Shown: positions 1-6,470, numbered from the stretch's first letter. The stretch: DNA of 8,959 bases from Cyanobium sp. NIES-981 (GCA_945907085.1 CAMDSS010000062.1:1-8959), one strand, 5' to 3'. Notes: a model not told the origin generated them from the letters alone. Translations and numbers: made by a program.

Positions 1-224
1 CCATCAAGGCCAAGGATTTCAAACTGCTGCCCCTGGGGATGCTGATGGCCATGGGCAGTGTCTGGGGCATGGGCGCCAACGACAGCTACCTGTTTCGCTA
101 TCTACCCCTGGGCTCCATGCATGCCGCCCTGGGGCTAACGGCCATGGCCATCGGCATTCTGTTGCCCGACTGGATCGGTCCCATCTCGCCCGCCAGGCCT
201 CCTGGGACACCAAGTCCCCAGTGA
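1..224 (+). CDS. YeeE/YedE-family membrane permease, C-terminal end (partial)
   Basis: The open frame enters from the left edge (first full codon at base 3) and stops with TGA at 222-224, leaving 73 residues. They are strongly hydrophobic and contain a segment reading MGANDSYLFRYLPLGSMHA. This resembles the last conserved block of YeeE/YedE (DUF395, sulphur-transport) proteins, where an xxGGNDxLLxxxLPxLxxHA pattern precedes the final membrane helix. The family is integral to the inner membrane, and some members carry thiosulfate or related sulphur compounds; the substrate here cannot be told from the fragment. The tail after the last helix is short and proline-rich. The next gene starts 36 bp downstream in the same frame and direction, so co-transcription is plausible. 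The family call rests on one motif, so confidence is moderate; that the frame is coding is more certain. Confidence 0.6.
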   Translation, partial: IKAKDFKLLPLGMLMAMGSVWGMGANDSYLFRYLPLGSMHAALGLTAMAIGILLPDWIGPISPARPPGTPSPQ

Positions 225-260
225 CGACTGGCTCATACTGAAACCCTCCGTTGTGAGTCC

Positions 261-1700
261 GTGGGCCAGCAAACCGTCCAGAGCTACATCGAGGAGCTGC
301 CCCGCTGGCAAGACGGCACTGAATTGGCGGCTCCGCCCCTCTCCAGCATGCAGTGGCTGGTGTGGTCCCTGGCGACGGCGGGCAAATTTTTCGAGGGGCT
401 GATCGTGTTCATGGGCGGCATCGCCCTGCCCCTGGTGAGCGAGCAGTTCGACATGGGCGCCACCGATCGCGGCTTTGTGACCGCCGCCACCCTCTTCGGG
501 ATCATGATCGGCGCCCTCACCTTGGGCGGCCTGGCCGATCGCTTCGGTCGTAAGCCGGTGTTCATCGCCGAAATGGTGTTGCTACTGATTGGTTTGGTGG
601 CCGCAGCCTTTAGCCCTAATACCGCCTGGCTGGTGGGCTGCCTGTTTGTGATCGGCCTGGCCCTAGGCGCCGACTACCCCACGGCCCACCTGGTGATTTC
701 CGAGAGCATTCCGGCAAGCATTCGTGGCCGCCTGGTGCTGGGAGCCTTCAGCTTCCAGGCCGTTGGGGCCGTGGTGGGAACAGCCCTGGCGGCGGTGCTG
801 CTGGCTAGCCGCCCCGACCTGGAAACCTGGCGGATCTTCTATTTAATGCCAGTGGTACCCGTAGCGCTGGTGGTGTGGGGCCGCCTGTTTCTGCCGGAAA
901 GCAGCCACTGGTTGATCAGCCGCGGCGAAGTGGAAGAAGCAGAAAACCACCTCGAGCGTTTGCTCAATCGCCAAGACGTTGCCCTTGCGGTGGAGCCCAC
1001 TGCTGATGGTTCAATCCGCGACCATTCCAAGCCCGCCGACTGGCGAGAACTCTTCCAAGGCCGGCTGCTGAAAGCCACCACCCTGGCGTCCCTGCCCTGG
1101 TTCCTCCAGGACCTCTCCACCTACGGCATCGGCATCTTTACGCCGGTGATCATCGCCGCCGCCTTTGGCGTGCAGTCGGGCGACCACAACGTGGTGAACG
1201 TCATCCGTGACGACCTACTCGCTGCTCGGGGCACGGCCCTGATCGATGTGGCCTTCCTGGTTGGGATCGGTGTGGCGATCGTTTTGGCGGATCGCTGGGG
1301 GCGGATCCCCCTGCAGATCCTCGGCTTTATCGGCTGTGCCCTCGGCCTGGTGCTGGCAGCAGCGGGCGCCGGCTCCGCTGAGACAGCCAAAAATCTGCCC
1401 TTGATCGTGGTGGGTTTTGTGCTCTTCCAATTCATGACCAACCTGGGCCCCAATTCCCAGACCTACCTGCTGGCAGGGGAGGTGTTCCCCACCCGGCTGC
1501 GGGGCCTGGGTGCCGGCGTCGCCGCCGCCGCGGGCAAGGTGGGCGCCGTGCTCACGGCCTTTCTTTTTCCGGTCTTACTCACCCGTTGGGGCACCCAGAC
1601 GTTGCTGCCCTTGCTGGCGATCACCTCCCTGGTGGGGGCCGCCATTACCTGGTTCTACCGGATCGAAACCAAGGGCCTCGATTTAGAAAGGCTGCATTGA
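261..1700 (+). CDS. MFS transporter, phosphate:H+ symporter-like
   Basis: This is a 479-residue major facilitator protein with about 12 membrane segments. The GTG at 261 is the first usual start after the in-frame stop at 222; an in-frame ATG at 348 would remove 29 polar N-terminal residues. MFS motif A (GGLADRFGRKP) is at residues 89-99 and its second-half copy (ADRWGR) near 343-348. LPESSHWL is near 211-218. Several blocks resemble the phosphate symporters Pho84/PiPT/PHT1: GADYP at 136-140, a Gln at 166, WFLQDLSTYG at 280-289, and NLGPNSQTYLLAGEVFPTR from 394 followed by AAAGKVGAV. The W280-D284-Y288 spacing and the 28-residue D138 to Q166 distance equal those of the PiPT residues W320/D324/Y328 and D149/Q177, recalled from its structure. 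Phosphate or another oxyanion is therefore the likely substrate, but this is inference; a sugar or organic-acid porter remains possible. The Kir-like gene follows after 13 bp, suggesting an operon. Confidence 0.85.
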   Translation: MGQQTVQSYIEELPRWQDGTELAAPPLSSMQWLVWSLATAGKFFEGLIVFMGGIALPLVSEQFDMGATDRGFVTAATLFGIMIGALTLGGLADRFGRKPVFIAEMVLLLIGLVAAAFSPNTAWLVGCLFVIGLALGADYPTAHLVISESIPASIRGRLVLGAFSFQAVGAVVGTALAAVLLASRPDLETWRIFYLMPVVPVALVVWGRLFLPESSHWLISRGEVEEAENHLERLLNRQDVALAVEPTADGSIRDHSKPADWRELFQGRLLKATTLASLPWFLQDLSTYGIGIFTPVIIAAAFGVQSGDHNVVNVIRDDLLAARGTALIDVAFLVGIGVAIVLADRWGRIPLQILGFIGCALGLVLAAAGAGSAETAKNLPLIVVGFVLFQFMTNLGPNSQTYLLAGEVFPTRLRGLGAGVAAAAGKVGAVLTAFLFPVLLTRWGTQTLLPLLAITSLVGAAITWFYRIETKGLDLERLH

Positions 1701-1713
1701 TTGGATTGCGCGT

Positions 1714-2580
1714 ATGTCCTTGCTGAGCAAGCTCAAACACCACGGCCGCACCATTCAGCAAGACAGCCAACACACCCCCTGGTATGAGCTCTGGCGCCAG
1801 CCGCTGGCGCTCCTGATCCGCATGCCCTGGCCCCTGTTTTTCCTGGCCATGGGCCTGATCTATCTCGCGGTCGTCCTGGTGTTCACTGCGATCTTGAGTT
1901 TTGACCAGAAGCACCTGATCGGTGCGGCCACCATGGCCCTGCCCAGGCCTTTCCTCTTTGCGGTGGATGCGTTCTTTGCCAATGGCTTCGACGCCATCGT
2001 TCCCGACTCACTCTTCACTTACCTGGTGGGAGTGGTGGACATGATTGCTGGGCTGATCACCCTTTCCACCCTCACAGCATTGGTGTTTTCCCGCCTCAGC
2101 AGCAACGACATGCCCCTGCGGTTTAGCCGCCATCTCTGCATCACCAGCCTCGACAAGGGTCACCTGTTCTGCCGCTTTGTGACCAGCGATCCCAGCCAAT
2201 GGCTGAACGTGAGCTACAGCCTCACCCTGATCCTCGATGACGAAGTAGAACCTGGTGTGTGGCAACGCCGCACCCGCTCCCTGGCCCTGCTAAACGGAGG
2301 CACCCCCCAGCTCAGCCAAACGGCCACCCTCACCCACCCCCTGGATGTCAACAGCCCAATTCAGCACTTCGGCATAGACGAGCTCAAACGCCGCAATGCG
2401 GTGCTGATGCCGCTGGTGGAGGGGGTGGATGAGATCACCGGTGCGGGCCTACTCCAAACGCACCTCTACCGGATGGCAGACGTGCTGAGTGGTCGCCGTT
2501 TTGGGAATCTAGTCAGCGAAGATTCCCAGGGCCGCAAGCGGGTGGACATCAATCGGCTCAACCAGGTGGTGCCAGTTTGA
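1714..2580 (+). CDS. Inward-rectifier K+ channel (Kir)-like protein with non-canonical pore filter
   Basis: This 288-residue protein aligns by eye with bacterial KirBac channels along its whole length. Residues 23-38 match the amphipathic slide helix before TM1. TM1 is about 38-60. A pore-loop region with FLFAVDAFFANGFDAIVPDS lies near 80-99, and TM2 is about 102-126, ending TALVFSRLS like the KirBac TGLVFARF. The cytoplasmic beta-sandwich domain follows, with LMPLVEGVDEITG (231-243) matching the KirBac MLLxMIEGSDETT segment and a C-terminus RVDINRLNQVVPV matching HIDYTRFNDxxPV. Where Kir channels have the TIGYG selectivity filter, this protein has A89-N90-G91-F92-D93, so only the first filter Gly is kept. 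It may conduct other ions, not conduct at all, or serve as a regulatory subunit. The start at ATG 1714, 13 bp after the MFS stop, fits translation from one mRNA. The Kir fold call is strong; the function is open. Confidence 0.85.
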   Translation: MSLLSKLKHHGRTIQQDSQHTPWYELWRQPLALLIRMPWPLFFLAMGLIYLAVVLVFTAILSFDQKHLIGAATMALPRPFLFAVDAFFANGFDAIVPDSLFTYLVGVVDMIAGLITLSTLTALVFSRLSSNDMPLRFSRHLCITSLDKGHLFCRFVTSDPSQWLNVSYSLTLILDDEVEPGVWQRRTRSLALLNGGTPQLSQTATLTHPLDVNSPIQHFGIDELKRRNAVLMPLVEGVDEITGAGLLQTHLYRMADVLSGRRFGNLVSEDSQGRKRVDINRLNQVVPV

Positions 2581-2592
2581 GGGTGACTCACC

Positions 2593-2608
2593 AGCCCTTG
2601 ATCGGGCT
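2593..2608. terminator. Weak hairpin in the convergent gap after the Kir-like gene
   Basis: The 27-bp gap between the two convergent stop codons holds an odd palindrome GGTGA-C-TCACC (2582-2592) and then a 5-bp stem AGCCC/GGGCT around a 6-base loop (2593-2608). No T-run follows on either strand, so this is at best a weak shared terminator. Confidence 0.2.
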
Positions 2609-4104
2609 CACCGGGAGCTAATCCCCCTGGCCGCAGTCAACAGAGCCGCCTTGGTGGCCCCGTACACCTGGTCGGCTTCGGCGGGGCTGGTTGCCACGCA
2701 GGTCATGCCGAGCTTGCCGAATTCCGAAAGGCAGCCCAGCAGGTGAAACACACTGCCGCGCAGGCGGGCTGGATCGTAGTGAAGGCTGGCCTCGGCCACG
2801 ATGTCGATCAGGTCGGCAGGGAGCAGGCCCCGCAGCTGGGGGTCGACCAGGTTGTCGGTGGCGCGGTAATGGAGCGGCTGGCCCGTGGGCGCCAAAAACA
2901 ACCCCGTGGCGGGATCGAGCTGGCCGGTGGTGATCGCCCGCAGGGCCATGTAGGGATGGGTGGTGCCGCCCTGGCGCAGGTTCACCTCGATGGCCTGTAC
3001 ATCCCAAACCCCGTTGATCCGCCGGGCGATGAAATCCACCGCGTAGCGCTCAAGGCAGCCCTCCTGGGCCAGGGCTTCGCCCACGGCCTGGCCATGGCGC
3101 ACCAACGCCACCCGGTAGGCGTCGTCTGCCGGAAAACAACAGCCCAGGTAGGTCTGGCCGCTGGCACCGCCCAGGATCTGTTCATGGGTGGACAGCACAT
3201 CCACCCCGCCGCCCGGATGGATCGTGCCCTGCACGCTGGGGGAACTCAGGGCCTCGCCGCCCTCAAGCCAGGCTTCCACCAGGGCACCCTGCTGCACCAC
3301 CAGCTCCCGCCAGGAGGCCGGAGGCATCGGCAGCTGCTCCAGGGCCGAGCGAATCACCCGTCGCCGTTCCCCCGCCGAGAGCCCCTCCAGCTGGAGCGGT
3401 TCCAATTCAAACGGGGCATTGCCCTCGCCGCTGAAGCCCTCATTGAGCTTCACCACACAGCGCCGTAAACCCGGATGGGCCTCCCAGAGCTCGGCGGTGG
3501 CTTCGGCGAGGTCATCAAGGTTGAACACCAGGGCGCTACCCGGGGGATGGGGCACCCCGCAGCGGGCAAAGAGCTCGCGGCTTCCGGCCTTGCTGCCCCA
3601 ATAGCCCAGGGCTGGATCGGTGCCCAACAGGGGCACCTGCAACACCTCCGAGAGCTGCTTTTCCAGCTCCGTCACCACGTAGCAGGCCATAAAGCTGCGT
3701 CCAGGCCGCAGCATGTCCTTGATCCGCGCCAACAGGGCTGGCCGCTCGAGCAGTTTTTCCGTGAGCGGGCGGTTGGAGGCGTCGTCGGCATCAAACAGAT
3801 GCAGGCGCCGGCGGGCATGGGAGGTGGGCACCCCCGGCAGGAGCTCCAACACCGAATCCACCACCAAATCGGGCAGCAGCTTGCTGGTCACATAAACGGC
3901 CCGAACCCCGGGATCCCGCAGGCGAATCAGGGAGAAGAGCTGGCGCTCCTCGTAGTGGTGGGCCCCGGCAATCAGGCCCATCTGGGCGGCGTCCATCGTG
4001 AGCGAGGGCACCATGAGCAGATCAAAATCCGCCCCGCTGCCGTCGTACTCCCGGCCCCATTCCGGGCGCAGCTGCTGCTGGAGTTCGCGGAAACTAAGCG
4101 CCAT
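2608..4104 (-). CDS. ATP-grasp ligase, PGM1-type peptide ligase relative
   Basis: This is a 498-residue soluble protein starting at ATG 4104-4102. The N-terminal part (about 25-180) looks like the pre-ATP-grasp domain that binds the acceptor end of substrates; FDLLMVPSLTMD at 27-38 is its first strand. The ATP-grasp core carries a nucleotide-loop segment VVKLNEGFSGEGNA at 217-230. It also has a metal-binding strand EVNLRQGGTTHP at 373-384, where Glu and Asn would hold Mg2+ and RQGGTTHP is the variant seen in PGM1-like ligases. Family knowledge says such enzymes activate a carboxylate as acyl phosphate and join it to an amine. Neither substrate can be read here, and no precursor peptide or partner biosynthetic gene is adjacent. 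It is convergent with the Kir-like gene and divergent from the secreted protein gene at 4202. No clear Shine-Dalgarno is seen, which is common in this group. The ATP-grasp call is secure; the PGM1 subtype is likely. Confidence 0.85.
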   Translation of the reverse strand: MALSFRELQQQLRPEWGREYDGSGADFDLLMVPSLTMDAAQMGLIAGAHHYEERQLFSLIRLRDPGVRAVYVTSKLLPDLVVDSVLELLPGVPTSHARRRLHLFDADDASNRPLTEKLLERPALLARIKDMLRPGRSFMACYVVTELEKQLSEVLQVPLLGTDPALGYWGSKAGSRELFARCGVPHPPGSALVFNLDDLAEATAELWEAHPGLRRCVVKLNEGFSGEGNAPFELEPLQLEGLSAGERRRVIRSALEQLPMPPASWRELVVQQGALVEAWLEGGEALSSPSVQGTIHPGGGVDVLSTHEQILGGASGQTYLGCCFPADDAYRVALVRHGQAVGEALAQEGCLERYAVDFIARRINGVWDVQAIEVNLRQGGTTHPYMALRAITTGQLDPATGLFLAPTGQPLHYRATDNLVDPQLRGLLPADLIDIVAEASLHYDPARLRGSVFHLLGCLSEFGKLGMTCVATSPAEADQVYGATKAALLTAARGISSR

Positions 4105-4201
4105 CAGGCTTCAGCCGCCAAGGGCAAGGCATGGAGTGCACCTAGCTTCCCAGCTGCAGGAACCAGGCTTCAGAATGGGGCAGTCTGATGTTGTGGATCC
4201 G

Positions 4202-4615
4202 ATGGCCCCGCGCCTGCGCCCTGCCCTGCTTGCCCTCGCAACCCTGGCCAGCACAGCGGCCTGCCTGCCGGCCCTGGCGGCTCCCTTCAGCTACAACCCC
4301 GTCTCCTTTACCGGCTTCGCCAACGAGACCTACCGGCTGCAAGGCAAGGATGTGTTCTTCAAAAACCTGGGCCCCTGCGTCAAGGAGGGCCAGGGCGGCT
4401 ACCGCTGTCTGGGCGGCGAGGCCCTGATTGGCGTGCCCCAGCAAAACGGCCGCAACTTCTGCAAGGTGGGGGCGGTTTGGTACGTGCCCTTGAGCCGCAC
4501 CGTGCAATACCGCACCACCACCTGCAGCTTCCGCAGCGACAAACAGCGGGTGCTCGATCAGAGCCAAGAACTGCTACGCAAGGGGCTCGACACCCTGGAG
4601 AACTACACCAAGTAG
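4202..4615 (+). CDS. Small secreted cysteine-containing protein, unknown function
   Basis: From ATG 4202 the protein has 137 residues. A short basic N-terminus (MAPRLRP) is followed by a hydrophobic stretch and an ALA-AP cleavage site after about residue 26, a typical Sec signal peptide. In-frame starts at ATG 4175 or GTG 4193 would only add acidic residues in front of the signal, so 4202 is preferred. The mature part has four cysteines (59, 69, 87, 108) that could form two disulfides in the periplasm or outside. It also has many aromatic residues and a charged helical tail. One further cysteine (21) lies inside the signal but has no proper lipobox. I do not recognise the family. The gene is divergent from the ATP-grasp ligase across about 97 bp. 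Its last 13 bases overlap the end of the opposing sigma-like gene. Confidence 0.7.
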   Translation: MAPRLRPALLALATLASTAACLPALAAPFSYNPVSFTGFANETYRLQGKDVFFKNLGPCVKEGQGGYRCLGGEALIGVPQQNGRNFCKVGAVWYVPLSRTVQYRTTTCSFRSDKQRVLDQSQELLRKGLDTLENYTK

Positions 4616-5037
4616 TCGACCAAGGGCAGCGGTGGCTGACCGCAGGCCCGGCGGCACTCAAGCCACTCCGCCAGGCCCACCCCGCAGCGATCGGCAATCT
4701 CCTGATCCAGCAGGCCAAGCTGGTCGTAGCGCTGGGCCCGCTGCCACAGCTCCCGGAGGCGATGGCTGATGCGGGGCAGATAACGGCTATCGCGCAGGTA
4801 ATGGAGCAGTTCCCCCTTCACCTTGGGCACCACATAGCTCGAAGCCTTCCAGCCCCGCTTGGGATCAAAGCCCATGGCGGCCTTACACAGGCCCTCATAG
4901 GCGGGGCCGATCAGGTCGTCGAAGGGCACGGCGGTGCGTCGGGCGAAGGCATGGGCCTGGTGGCGGGCCAAGTTGAGATGGGTCACCGCAAATTTGCGTT
5001 CGGCGTTCGTCATCACACGGCGAGCTGCTGGAGCCAT
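4603..5037 (-). CDS. Short sigma-70 family protein with regions 2-3 only
   Basis: From ATG 5037 the protein has 144 residues; ATG 5013 (MTNAERKFAV) is equally possible, and neither has a good ribosome site. Residues 17-83 are sigma region 2. VPFDDLIGPAYEGL (37-50) matches the core-binding DDLxQxAxxGL of region 2.2, and FDPKRGWKASSYVVPKVKGE (57-76) matches regions 2.3-2.4, where FDPxRGxxFxxYAxPxIxGE is typical of type III (SigF/SigB/FliA-like) factors. LPRISHRLRELWQRAQRY and DQEIADRCGVGLAEW (111-125) look like region 3 with its helix-turn-helix. The chain then ends in DYLV without region 4, which normally reads the -35 element. It could be an extended -10-type sigma factor, a modulator that binds core polymerase, or a partner of another protein. 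It is convergent with the secreted-protein gene (13-bp overlap), and its promoter should lie within 5038-5180. Confidence 0.75.
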   Translation of the reverse strand: MAPAARRVMTNAERKFAVTHLNLARHQAHAFARRTAVPFDDLIGPAYEGLCKAAMGFDPKRGWKASSYVVPKVKGELLHYLRDSRYLPRISHRLRELWQRAQRYDQLGLLDQEIADRCGVGLAEWLECRRACGQPPLPLVDYLV

Positions 5038-5157
5038 GGGAAAAGGCAGGGAAGAGAACACAGGAATTTGGGGCCAAACAATCGGAAAGCATTCCAAAGA
5101 AACCCGGGTCTTTGCCCCGCAACCATTCCCCAAAAAGCCTGATCAATACAGGGATTG

Positions 5158-5253
5158 CCCCACAACACTGCAGGCCCCGATCCCACAACTGTGGGCTTGG
5201 GAGCTCAATCGCTGTGGAGCTCTTTTGCCTATCGCTGTGGGCAGCGAACTGCC
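5158..5253. repeat. Cluster of TGTGG/CCACA repeats and small dyads, candidate operator or structured leader
   Basis: CTGTGG occurs at 5189, 5212 and 5235, exactly 23 bp apart; the last two lie in a longer shared ATCGCTGTGG. The reverse element CCCACAAC occurs at 5158 and 5182, 24 bp apart. Together 5182-5195 form a dyad CCCACA-AC-TGTGGG. Two more stems follow: GAGCTC/GAGCTC (5201-5222) and GGCAG-CGAA-CTGCC (5240-5253). The even spacing suggests a repressor or activator site array upstream of the gene at 5303. A folded 5' leader is the alternative. Confidence 0.35.
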
Positions 5254-5302
5254 GCGGCCGATGCGATGACAGATGCCGTTACCCATTGCATCCATCCCAG
5301 CC

Positions 5303-5713
5303 ATGGCCGCCCAATTACTGATCACCCGTCACCACCGCCAAGCCCTACGCAACGCCTGCGAGCGAGGCTTTTGGATGCCCCTGGCCCTACCAGGGGACCA
5401 AGCCCACAGCGTCACCCACCTCACCGCCCTGACGCCCGGGGGCACCACCATTGCGGCGATCGCCCCCGTCACCGGCATGGAGCCCTGGTCCGACGCCGAT
5501 GGGATCGAATCCTTTCTGCCCTTTCTCGGAGAGCGGCAGGTGCTGGCCAAGCCCATCCCCCTAGGCCACCACGGCCCGCTGGAGCAATGGCTGCCCAAAA
5601 CCCGGCACCAACTCCAATTGATTCCGCTGGCAGCCCTGTGGGCACCCACTTCCCTGGGTGAAACCCTGCGGGCATGTCTCAGCGAAACAGTTGCTGCAAC
5701 TCGCGCTGCGTAA
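5303..5713 (+). CDS. Hypothetical protein, 136 residues
   Basis: The preferred start is ATG 5303 (MAAQLLITRHHRQALRNACE); an in-frame ATG at 5273 would add ten residues of low-quality sequence. The protein has no signal peptide or membrane helix. It starts with a strand-helix pattern, then has GGTTIAAIAPVTGMEPW and LPFLGERQVLAKPIPLG, then EQWLPKTRHQLQLIPLA. This beta-rich order, with a conserved-looking IAxIAPVTxMEPW core, faintly recalls small PUA/EVE/ASCH-like RNA- or nucleotide-binding barrels, but I cannot assign a family. The gene lies alone on the + strand between two - strand regulators. Its last 35 bases overlap the end of the LuxR-type gene tail to tail, so transcription of one runs into the other. 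The antisense frame over 5329-5736 is judged a shadow. The upstream region holds the repeat cluster at 5158-5253. Confidence 0.6.
   Translation: MAAQLLITRHHRQALRNACERGFWMPLALPGDQAHSVTHLTALTPGGTTIAAIAPVTGMEPWSDADGIESFLPFLGERQVLAKPIPLGHHGPLEQWLPKTRHQLQLIPLAALWAPTSLGETLRACLSETVAATRAA
5456..5463. repeat. HIP1 palindrome GCGATCGC
   Basis: This is an exact copy of the highly iterated palindrome of cyanobacteria, inside the hypothetical gene. It mainly supports the taxonomic reading. Confidence 0.7.
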
Positions 5714-6428
5714 CCAAACCATGGAAATAGCACCACAGCACGGCCTGGGGGCGATCACGCACGCCGATCTTTTGGTAGGCCTCGCTTAAATAACGGCGCA
5801 CGGTGTCGTGGCGTAGATCCATATGGGCTGCAATTTCCTTCGTGTTGTAGCCCTTGCCGATCCGCTCCAGCACCGCCCGCTCCCGGCGGCTCAAGCAACT
5901 CGGGCTGCCAAAACGGCTGCCCGAATGGCTGGGTTGGCGCAACTGGGCCGCAAAGCCGGCATCCACAAACGAACCGCCATGCAACACGGCCGAGAGGGCG
6001 CTCAGCAGCTGGCCATTGCCGACGGCATGGCTGCAACACAGCCCCTGAACCCCCTCCTCGGCCAACGCCTTGAGCCGGAGGGGATCCGTGCTGGCATCGA
6101 GCACGGCCACCACCAGCAGCGGGCGGCCAGCAAGCCTCGGGCGCAGCTGCATGATTAATTCCAACACCGAGCCATCGGGGAGGTCATCGGTGCAAGCCAG
6201 CAACAGGGGCCCTTGCTCGGGAATGGGCAAGGCCAGGAGGGCCTCGATCGAATCGGCCCAAAGATCAATTCTTGGATAGGCCACCACCGCCAGGGACAGC
6301 AGGGCATGGGAGCCCGTGCAGGCCAGCACCGTGAAACCCTCCAGGGCTGGTTCTAGGGCGGCCATCTGGGCAGGCAGCCGGCGGCGGATATCAGCGGAGA
6401 CACCGAAGAATGGCGCGGGAAACGTCAC
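5679..6428 (-). CDS. LuxR/GerE-type transcription regulator with pseudo-receiver domain
   Basis: This is a 249-residue protein from GTG 6428. Residues 177-240 are a clear GerE/LuxR helix-turn-helix: LSRRERAVLERIGKGYNTKE, then IAAHMDLRHDTVRRYLSEAYQKI, with the usual LSxRExxVL start. Residues 70-165 follow the second half of a NarL-type receiver: DLPDGSVLELIMQLR aligns with the loop and helix after the phosphorylated Asp, and GVQGLCCSHAV with the GAxGYLLKD segment. At the phospho-acceptor position there is Thr 80, the conserved Lys is Ser 133, and the acidic pair near the N-terminus is missing. It is therefore probably not controlled by a histidine kinase; protein or ligand binding is more likely. 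The second sigma-like gene lies 57 bp upstream on the same strand, so they may share a transcript. A CCCAC/GTGGG dyad (6471-6482) lies in that gap. The 3' end overlaps the opposing gene by 35 bp. Confidence 0.85.
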   Translation of the reverse strand: MTFPAPFFGVSADIRRRLPAQMAALEPALEGFTVLACTGSHALLSLAVVAYPRIDLWADSIEALLALPIPEQGPLLLACTDDLPDGSVLELIMQLRPRLAGRPLLVVAVLDASTDPLRLKALAEEGVQGLCCSHAVGNGQLLSALSAVLHGGSFVDAGFAAQLRQPSHSGSRFGSPSCLSRRERAVLERIGKGYNTKEIAAHMDLRHDTVRRYLSEAYQKIGVRDRPQAVLWCYFHGLVTQRELQQLFR

Positions 6429-6470
6429 ACCCAGGCAGCAAACAGAGCCAAGATGCCGCTAATTCAGAAA

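Noticed and set aside
2743..3468. Long + strand open frame (241 codons)
   Set aside because: It lies wholly inside the ATP-grasp gene on the other strand; the - frame has clear family motifs, and the + protein is Gly/Gln/His-rich as expected for an antisense frame in GC-rich DNA.
3475..4188. Second long + strand frame opposite the ATP-grasp gene
   Set aside because: Same reason: antisense shadow with low-complexity composition and no motif.
3998..4201. Extended N-terminus of the secreted protein gene
   Set aside because: The open frame runs back into the ligase gene, but starting at 4202 puts a signal peptide right at the N-terminus.
4202..4267. Lipoprotein signal
   Set aside because: Cys 21 is preceded by STAA, not a proper lipobox, and a good ALA signal-peptidase I site follows.
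5038..5133. Extended N-terminus of the first sigma-like gene
   Set aside because: The frame stays open to 5133, but the added part is cysteine/proline-rich with no sigma similarity, and shorter starts fit the family better.
4477..5142. + strand frame of 221 codons
   Set aside because: It covers the sigma-like gene in antisense and the secreted-protein gene in another frame; both of those have recognisable protein features.
5329..5736. - strand frame of 135 codons opposite the hypothetical gene
   Set aside because: It is Arg/Ser/Trp-rich without domain signs and overlaps the LuxR-type gene in another frame; the + frame looks more protein-like, though neither is proven.
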